Shown in pieces: positions 56,501 to 64,000 of a DNA stretch of 64,000 nt. This DNA comes from Epichloe hybrida (lineage: Eukaryota > Ascomycota > Sordariomycetes > Hypocreales > Clavicipitaceae). The notes under the pieces were generated by a model, which worked only from the letters and a program-made list of their open reading frames with translations, ran no database searches and was not told the origin of the DNA. The stretch covers positions 1,860,001 through 1,924,000 of the forward strand of contig JAFEKR010000008.1 in assembly GCA_019022495.1 (NCBI GenBank). The letters run 5' to 3'. How positions within the stretch are numbered: the stretch's first letter is position 1; each line of letters opens with the position of its first letter. A program made the position numbers and the translations under genes.

Positions 56501-58422
56501 CGCGGCTTGATGAACATTTGCGCGAGCCGATCTCTGATTGCGGCGACAACTTCGGACCATTTGGGGTGTAGGAGATGGCTGTTGCTGGCGTTGGCGGCAA
56601 TTGGTAACAGCAACATGTCAATTACTTGGCAAAATGCTGTTTTCACCTTCTGTCCGCGACATTTGCTGAAGAGGCGACCTAGCGAGACCAGGAACTCGCA
56701 TGACACCACCCAAGCAGATTCCGGCGAAATTCTGACCTTGAGGTGTTTCATGCCCCCAAGGACAAGCTCTATTTTGCCTTCAGCCTCCCGAGCAGCTGAT
56801 GATGTTGGGCTCTTGATCGACCTCTCTTGTAAAGAACTTTCAAGATCCTCGATGAATCTTCGTGAGACACCTGCAAAGTTGATTCCACTCATGTATCCCA
56901 GTAACTTGGCGAACAGGTTCCAATTAGAGAGCTTTAATGGTGATAACATGAGTTGTTCACTGTCCGCAATCTTGAGTTGGCCAAAAATTATGCTCTCAAG
57001 TTTGTCCTCCATCTCCGGCGTGATGGAGGCTAGTTTACTTTGCCGAATTATCTCCAGAAGAACTCGACACAGTATGTATATAGAGACGGTCGACCGGCGC
57101 TCTTGTTGAGCCACGAATTCCTGTTTGGTAGACAATGTCGCAGAGTTAGGGTTGGCAGGATCAGTTCCCCCCGAACCTGGACCAGGCTGTACCGGCTCCG
57201 TATTTCTACGCAGTAGGGGGCCGCCAGGCTGATTTCCGCGCATTTGTTGCAATTGGCTTCGGGCCTCATTAGCACCATCGCTTTTGCTTTTCCTCCATAG
57301 CATCATGGAATCAATGAGTGCCTTGGGTTTAGGGCTAGCGATATGCCCCAGTGCCACAATCAACTGGTCAAAGGTTGGGTCAACTCCAGGTCCGCATATG
57401 CGCTCGATTTGAGGCTCAGGATCAAAGGGAACGGTGATGCATTCGGTCAGCTTCTCCTCTGCCTGAGCAATAAACTATCCATCTGTGAGCAAGAGCTAAC
57501 GGCCGCATGAGAATGTCTTGATCCCACTCACTGACGTAAAAAGCACGTGCAGAGCATATTCCCCAACTGTTTTCTGATCGTCCTTGTGCGCCCTTGAATG
57601 CGATTGATGTGTCGGATGCTCCCGTCTTGATTTGCTATGCATCCTCTCTAATTTTCTCTGATTGAATCCCGTGAGAGAGACATCAGCAGCAGCCGAGGCA
57701 GACCTTTCCATTGGCGTAGAACCGAGTGGACTTAAAGTCGGTCCAGCCAGAGAGGTTCCCGGTCTTGAAGGCAACTTGGACTCCATATCCAATCGCATTG
57801 CGACCGATTGCAAATCCGACCTGTCAAGCCCCACGCCGGCCGCCGCGATTATCTGCGGGCTCAAAGGGCTGGTGGACACGCTTGACTGGCTTCCGTTTCT
57901 CGAGTGCTGTATGCCATGAACTATGGATGTTTGCCGATGATGTCCATAAACTGTCGTCTTGGTGAGGTCTATTGAACGCTCAGCAGCACCAGGTAGACCC
58001 TGTCGTGATGGACCTCCGTGCAGTCGAGGCGAAGTAATTCCGGATGAGTGGATCGTCTTGTCGGCCGATGACTCTCTGGAGTGTGGTAGGCGCCGCGATG
58101 GGGTTGTGAAGGCACTGGGGCGGATGGTCTGGTCCCAGAACTGTTCATGATCGTTCTCGTCTTCATATCTCACCCCAGGCCGGGGTGGCTGCTTCAATGG
58201 ATCCTGTGGGTTGTCCGAAAGAGCTTGAGATGGGGCTATACGATGGCCAAATTAGTCATGGGTGTTGGTCCAATGCATTACGTTGGTGAGACACCGAAGA
58301 AGGCCGCGAAGTGAAGTGGCAACAGAGATTCGATTGGACGCGTATTTTCGCATGAGGGTGTCGAGCCAACTGACAGCCAAAGAGTTTCACGGCAGTATGA
58401 GAAGAATGGAGAACTCACCCAT
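50563..58422 (-). CDS. TAO3: Cell morphogenesis scaffold Tao3/PAG1 (Furry/Mor2 family)
   Basis: Three exons, 58422-58419, 58235-57532 and 57474-50563, give about 2539 residues. The first coding exon would contribute only ATG plus one base, if the ATG beside the donor is used. An upstream in-frame ATG at 58452 (MRNWAAVRFEM) would add ten residues. Residues 1-235 are Ser/Pro-rich and disordered. From about 240 onward the protein is an uninterrupted helical-repeat (HEAT/armadillo-like) array, with blocks such as VALGHIASPKPKALIDSMML, SNWNLFAKLLGYMSGI and VWGYEDSNGN. The last 250 residues are again disordered, ending in SPRDV. Furry-family proteins scaffold the NDR kinase-Mob complex (Cbk1 in yeast, Orb6 in fission yeast, COT-1 in Neurospora) and control polarised growth, cell separation and hyphal tip extension. 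Length fits the family. Confidence 0.94.
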
Positions 58423-59664
58423 TTCAAAGCGGACCGCCGCCCAATTCCTCATGCTCCAGCGTTGGGCATGCGAGGCTAAAAGAGCACGACAACATGGGGT
58501 GCTTGAGAATCTGCCCGCGAACAGTGGTGTGGGCAGAATCGAGGACGGAATAGAGACGAGCTCGATGCTTCCCTCTACAGATGTTCAAGCACAGCACGCG
58601 CAATGCCCTCTTGGGAAAGATCCTATGATCATTGCTCGCTAGTGGACAACGCGGTCCACCATCTACCAGCCGCCCCGTCACCCACCCAGGCGCCACCAAA
58701 TCCAGTGGAACACCTGAGTGCTTAGTCACCACCAGCAAGTACGGTCGGCGCGGGAACGCCAAGCGGGAGAATCTCTGCGTCTAAGCATCATGAGCAGTCC
58801 TGAGGTTGTTGTCGCGCTCTATGAGGAGTCTATGAGGAGTCCATGAGGAGTCTATGAGGAGCCAACACTGAACAATAGCTGCAAACGCTGTTGCGTGCAA
58901 TCATGGAGGTGGAGGCTGCAAGAAATACGGATCCGTAATATCGACAAAAAGTCAGCTCTTGCGGTGCTTACTTTATGCAGCCACAGAGAGCACATTTTAA
59001 TTAATAACGGGTGGACCCTTTTGCGGAGTGACCCCGAAGCCCGGCTCTACATACATGTACATGTACATTTTAAGAGGCGGAGATATCGAGGCATCGGAAT
59101 GGCCGTGATTACATCAAGGCAGTTCAGTGTAACATTGTGGAGTCGGTTTCGGGAATTCGACACCCCGAGAGTTCAACAAGGCATACATGTACATGTAGGG
59201 AACATCAAGACATAACATGACCCAAACGGGACGGCACCGAATCACACGCGGGTCACCTGTTCAACTGTAGCCATCAGAGCGTTGTTCAAGCTTGACCGTC
59301 TAGGGCATTCTGTGACTTGTTTCATTCGTCGTGCCCCGTAATCTACGTTAGAAAGATGCTTGACCCATATGGACGGTTCGGAAGAGTCTGATCGGCTTCC
59401 TGGCTTGGTACTGAAGCGCGGCCACTCCTAATCCGTAGTCTTAGCTATTACATACATACATGTTTCCGAGGACGAGTGGTCCGGCCGGCGAGACCAGGTG
59501 TCCTCCCCTCTTCTCATCCCGTGCGCCCTTTCCCCCAGTTTTTTTTTTCCGCATCGCCAGGTGGCTCATTGCAGATTCTCGCTTGACCAGGTGGTTTCAC
59601 TCCAGACTGCGGTCTCCTCCTCTTTGTCTACAATAATCCTCAGCACTGCACCGAGTCGCCCATC
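58423..59664. other. Divergent intergenic region, Tao3 / P450 reductase
   Basis: About 1.2 kb between divergent starts; it must hold both promoters. Landmarks are a GAGGAGTCTATGAGGAG direct repeat (about 58818-58861), ACATGTACATGTAC palindromic runs near 59050-59068 and 59182-59197, TAATCCGTAGT at 59429-59439 and a T-run at 59539-59548. No gene is supported. Confidence 0.5.
58818..58861. repeat. Direct repeat of TATGAGGAGTC units
   Basis: Four consecutive units of about 11-12 bp (TATGAGGAGTC / CATGAGGAGTC / TATGAGGAGCC), with near-identical sequence, in the Tao3-CPR intergenic region. Confidence 0.75.
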
Positions 59665-61883
59665 ATGGCTGAATTAGACACACTCGACATTATTGTCCTC
59701 GGGGTCGTCCTCTTGGGTACCTTGGCATACTTCACCAAGGGTACGCTATGGGGTGTCACACAGGACCCCTATGCCAATACCTTTGCCAATGTCAGTGGCG
59801 CAAAGGCCGGGCGCTCCAGAAACATAATCGAGAAGATGGAGGAGTCTGGCAAGAACTGTGTCATCTTTTACGGATCTCAGACTGGAACAGCCGAAGATTA
59901 TGCCTCGCGTCTGGCCAAGGAGGGCAAGAGTCGATTTGGTCTGGAAACCATGGTCGCCGATCTGGAAGAGTACGATTACGATAATCTTGATACCATGCCC
60001 AGCGACAAGGTTGCCATGTTTGTTCTGGCTACTTATGGCGAGGGTGAGCCTACCGACAACGCGGTCGAATTTTACGAGTTCATCACAGGCGAGGACGTCA
60101 GCTTCTCCGAGGGCAGTGATCCACCTTTGGAGAACCTGAACTTTGTTGCCTTTGGTCTTGGCAACAATACCTACGAGCACTACAACTCCATGGTTCGCAA
60201 TGTTGACAAGGCTCTTCAGAAGCTCGGCGCCCATCGTATTGGCGAAGCTGGTGAAGGTGATGATGGTGCCGGCACCATGGAGGAAGACTTCTTGGCCTGG
60301 AAAGATCCCATGTGGGTTGCGCTGGCAGACAAGATGGGTCTCGAGGAACGCGAAGCTGTCTACGAACCGACTTTCGATATCGTTAATCGCGAGAACCTCA
60401 CCCCTGAATCCCCCGAGGTTTACCTCGGAGAGCCGAACAAGATGCACCTCGAGGGCACAGCCAAGGGCCCGTTCAACTCGCATAACCCCTACATTGCGCC
60501 GATCGCGGAATCTCGAGAATTGTTCTCGGCCAAGGACCGAAACTGCATTCACATGGAGGTCGACATCAGTGGATCCAATCTTTCTTACCAGACCGGTGAT
60601 CACATTGCAATTTGGCCAACCAACTCTGGTGATGAAGTCGACCGATTTTTGGACATTATTGGCTTGAAGGAGAAGCGAAACAATGTCATCAGTGTCAAAG
60701 CTCTGGAGCCGACTGCAAAGGTCCCTTTCCCGACACCCACCACCTACGACGCCATTGTACGATACCACCTCGAAATCTGTGCCCCCGTTTCTCGTCAATT
60801 CGCCGCAACCTTGGCTGCCTTTTCGCCCGACGAAGAGGTCAAGGCTGAGATGACCCGGCTAGGCAGTGACAAGCAGTACTTCCATGACAAGATCGGACCT
60901 CATTTCTACAACATTGCTCGCTTCTTGGAAGCTTTCGGCAAGGGCCAGACATGGACCAATATTCCCTTTTCGGCTTTTATCGAAGGTCTCACGAAGCTAC
61001 AGCCCCGCTACTACTCTATTTCGTCGTCTTCCCTCGTGCAGCCCAAGAAGATCTCAATCACTGCTGTTGTTGAGTCGCGAAAGATCCCCGGTAGAAACGA
61101 CCCCTTCAATGGCGTGGCCACCAACTATTTGCTCGCCCTTAAACAGAAGCAGAATGGTGACCCCAATCCGTCCCCCTTCGGCAAGACATATGCTCTCAAC
61201 GGACCTCGCAACAAGTTTGATGGAATCCACGTCCCCGTACATGTCCGTCACTCAAACTTCAAGCTTCCTTCTGATCCCGGCAAGCCCGTCATCATGGTGG
61301 GTCCCGGCACTGGTGTTGCTCCTTTCCGCGGCTTTATTCAGGAGCGAGCAAGGCAGGCTCAGGGCGGAGCCACTGTCGGGAAAACGATTCTTTTTTTTGG
61401 TTGCAGAAAACGTTCCGAGGACTTCTTGTACGAAACTGAGTTTGAAGTAAGTTCCACACTAGGATCGAATGGAATCCTCCAACAACACAATTTTCTTACA
61501 ATCAACAACAGGAATACAAGAAGGCCCTAGGCGATAGTCTCGAAATCGTCACCGCCTTCTCAAGAGAATCTTCCGAGAAGGTCTACGTCCAGCACCGCCT
61601 GAAGGAACGTTCCAAGGAGGTCGGCGACCTACTCTCGCAGAAGGCCTACTTCTACGTATGCGGTGACGCAGCACATATGGCTCGAGAAGTCAACACCGTT
61701 CTGGCACAGATTCTCGCCGAGTCACGTGGCGTGTCAGAGGCCAAGGGTGAAGAGATTGTGAAGAATATGAGAGCGGCAAATCAATACCAGGTATGTATTT
61801 CAAACTGGGCCTTTTTCTTCCAGTTCAACTCATTGGTGAATTATGGTTCTAACCTAAATTTACAGGAGGATGTTTGGTCTTAG
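59665..61883 (+). CDS. CPR1: NADPH-cytochrome P450 reductase
   Basis: Three exons, 59665-61446, 61512-61790 and 61866-61883, give 692 residues. The last exon encodes only EDVWS and the stop. Residues 7-23 form the endoplasmic-reticulum membrane anchor (DIIVLGVVLLGTLAYF). The FMN flavodoxin domain has YGSQTGTAE at 69-77 and LATYGEGEPTDNA at 121-133. The FAD domain shows RYYSISSS near 447-454. The NADPH domain has GPGTGVAPFRGF near 546-557 and FYVCGDAAHMAREV near 660. The C-terminus ends in Trp-Ser; the conserved Trp stacks on FAD. The enzyme passes electrons from NADPH to microsomal P450s (for example CYP51 in ergosterol synthesis), to haem oxygenase and to squalene epoxidase. Length and motifs are complete. 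The symbol follows common fungal usage (CprA/NCP1 are synonyms). Confidence 0.96.
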
Positions 61884-64000
61884 AAGATAGGGCGAATATA
61901 CACCCTTTTTGTTTATAAAACGAAACTCCTTGATGCAGCTCGCCTAGAGATGCAAGCGTGCTTATCGATTAGATAGTTGGCTGTATGCTTATGATGAAGT
62001 TGCATGGCGGCGTTGATCTGTGGCAACCCCCCCCCCCTTCTTTCATCTTTATGGTGACATTTCCGTCTCCTGTGATTCTTCCAATAACATAGATTTTTTG
62101 TCTCATTATACAAATTTACAACAAGACGGGTTATTCGAAATCGTGCTTTTGCCTAATGTTGAGAAACATGGTAATGTTAGGCTGCATTGGATTGATTGCA
62201 ATGAGATACGAAACAAAGCTTAACACGCACAGTTCCTCTTATTATTTCTACAACCTCTGCTTGGCCTTCGCTCGTAACAAAGTGAATGTCTGGTTTATAA
62301 GACTGATGCCAGTTAATATGGAACTGCCTTAACTGTGCCAATACTGCTGGCAATGAGGGCTTGACTAAGGTTTGTGATACCTGAGAGACTCAAGCCAAGA
62401 GGAGGGGAGGGAAAAGCAAGACGTTCTCCCAACTCATTAATTCTCTGCCGTGCCTCGTGACTTCGAAGACAGTCGAATCTGCTACCGGAACCAAATAATG
62501 ATCGCTTGGTGAGATATGCTATCTACTACTACATGCACTAAGCGCGGAGACTACTCTGGCTCCAAATTTTGAGGTGAAAATATTAGCAAGCGTCTGAACC
62601 AGAGCTCGAGAGTCGGCACTGTTCGACGACCCCGAAATGGATGGACAACCATGCTTTCTGGAGAGATCAGACGAAATCAGGAACTTGAGCATTCAACAAA
62701 TCGGAAAGGGCGGACTGTACTTTGCTTTTTGAAGCGCCTCCCTAGCACCGAAAAAATCCGTTTCCGGAATGGTCAGTCAAGGGTGAATAGTTGTTGTGGG
62801 GTAAGGTGGCAAGGTCGAGCGAGGTTTTGAACGAGTTCTGAACCGCAGCATCAGCCACTGCCATCTTGCTTGTTCGATTCGAGGCAAACAATCACTTCGA
62901 ACACGTTATTGCAAGGGACCGCTACCATGATTGACTCGCGTCTAGACGCTGGACGTGAACATGTATTGCAAGTCGCTGAATCGTTGCCATCGGGCGAAAG
63001 ATCTTGTACAAGGTTGTTTCAACTTTTGGTACAAGCAGCCATGGCGTCTTGCCTCTGCCCCCTGCTAGACTTGAGGCTCGGGAGTTCCTTTTTCGGCCCG
63101 GAGGCTGACCATTGAGATGCTTTCTCCCTTGCATGTGAGTTTTGTCATTTCTCTTGTTTCATCGTTCGGAAGGGTACTGCGAGTGGCCGTGAGCTCTGTG
63201 TGGTATTTGTAAAGTTCGTGCTGGATCCGAATTCTGATGGCATGGCAACACGGATCTCAGACCAGACCCTGGCTGCCGCCATTAGAACATTCATGTAACA
63301 CCGTGGGAGGGAGACTGAGGTCGAGGTCGAGTCGGGCAGTTCTCACGAGATGTGAGCGGCGAATAGGTTAGCCAGAAATGTCTCAAGAGCCTCGGGAAGA
63401 CAACAAAAGGTCTGAAATGCCGCCGTATTTGATCACCATCTGGGACGGGCGTCGGAGAAAATTGACACGAGAAAAGCAAAGCATACACGAGGAGTGCAAT
63501 TGTTTTCTTTATTCTAGATGGCTGGATCCATGATCGCCACCTGGCAAAGAAACGCGCCTTCGCACCGTGGTGCGTGTGCCAAACAGTGTCCAAGCTCCTG
63601 CCTTACAGCTGGCTAGCGTCCGTCTTAGTATCCTAGCATGGGCCAAGGGTCCCGTTAGGCTGGACTTGCTTCTGTCCCTCGATCCAAGCCGCCAACAATG
63701 CGGAACAACCGATATCCTTACCAACACCGGTGGTGCCCAGACGGAACCTCCTCGCGTGAATCAGAGGTGTAAGCGTCGGCGTTGGTGGGAAAAAGCAACG
63801 CTAGGATGGGTGTCACGATCATTGCTTCTGATCCCAATTGCCAAGGTACAGAGTTTAGTCAGGTCAGAATCCCCATTTAGACCGGGCCGTCCCACCACGC
63901 ATTGTGTAGGACGTGTCTGGGCTGAAGTTGCATTATTGTTTCTTATCATTATAATATCGAGGATGACCGTTTGCTGAGCCTTCAATCACCTTCCTATTCT
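61884..64000. other. Terminal 2.1-kb region without a supported gene
   Basis: Short frames on both strands carry no domain and do not chain into exons. There is a C-run at 62027-62038 and a generally mixed base composition. It includes the 3' untranslated region of the reductase gene. A gene whose main part lies beyond 64000 could begin here, but nothing identifies it. Confidence 0.45.

Noticed and set aside
56042..57109. 355-codon open frame on the plus strand
   Set aside because: Antisense of the Tao3 helical-repeat region; no recognisable protein.
59746..60798. 350-codon open frame on the minus strand
   Set aside because: Antisense of the P450 reductase; composition follows codon bias of the plus-strand gene.
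33309..61883. Secondary-metabolite or lipid biosynthetic cluster around OLE1 and P450 reductase
   Set aside because: No polyketide synthase, peptide synthetase, terpene cyclase, P450 or transporter is present; the genes between are unrelated housekeeping genes.

Overview
This window is nuclear DNA of a filamentous ascomycete. The genes are intron-poor, with short introns of about 50-160 bp. These have GTRNGT-type donors and CTAAC/CTRAC-like branch sites close to the acceptor. Coding sequence is GC-rich and intergenic DNA is full of microsatellites and ACATACAT / TACTCCGTA words. The gene content (Stu1/CLASP, PIM1 Lon, OLE1 with fused cytochrome b5, Tao3/PAG1, LIM-RhoGAP, RRG7) fits Sordariomycetes. 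I think Hypocreales, perhaps Clavicipitaceae, is most likely, but that is an impression from family memory and was not tested.

Layout. 0-6 kb: a short arginine/serine-rich protein with an apparent frame break, then a large mitochondrial PPR protein. 6-10 kb: an Atos/FAM214-like protein (minus) and the rRNA-processing factor Fyv7 (plus). 12-21 kb: a two-LIM RhoGAP (six exons, plus) facing the microtubule plus-end protein Stu1 (four exons, minus). 22-25 kb: a BSP-family zinc-peptidase-like protein and a membrane-anchored fungal protein of unknown function. 24.6-28.4 kb is a gene-free stretch ahead of a secreted muramidase-like protein. 29.8-32.5 kb: a cyclin and the nucleoporin Seh1, head to head. 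33.3-34.8 kb: OLE1 delta-9 desaturase. 37.3-40.4 kb: a degenerate protein-kinase-like gene that needs a frame change near its 3' third. 43.3-50.1 kb: mitochondrial Lon (PIM1), a small coiled-coil protein, an RRG7-like mitochondrial protein with an unresolved 5' exon, and an unusually divergent Dim1/Dib1 spliceosomal protein. 50.6-58.4 kb: the 2.5-thousand-residue Tao3/PAG1/Furry scaffold. 59.7-61.9 kb: NADPH-cytochrome P450 reductase. The last 2.1 kb holds no gene I can support.

Most genes are housekeeping and unrelated in pathway, so this is not a biosynthetic cluster. Loose themes are mitochondrial maintenance (PPR, Lon, RRG7-like), polarity and cytoskeleton (LIM-RhoGAP, Stu1, Tao3/PAG1), and endoplasmic-reticulum redox lipid/sterol metabolism (OLE1, P450 reductase). 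No tRNA, rRNA, CRISPR array or recognisable transposon was seen. I did not find an obvious new multi-gene system. The items most worth a second look are the secreted muramidase-like protein with a variable TQ-repeat linker, the divergent Dim1, the kinase-like gene with altered catalytic motifs and a frame break, the four-nucleotide first coding exon of the Tao3 gene, and a recurring TACTCCGTA motif seen only between genes.
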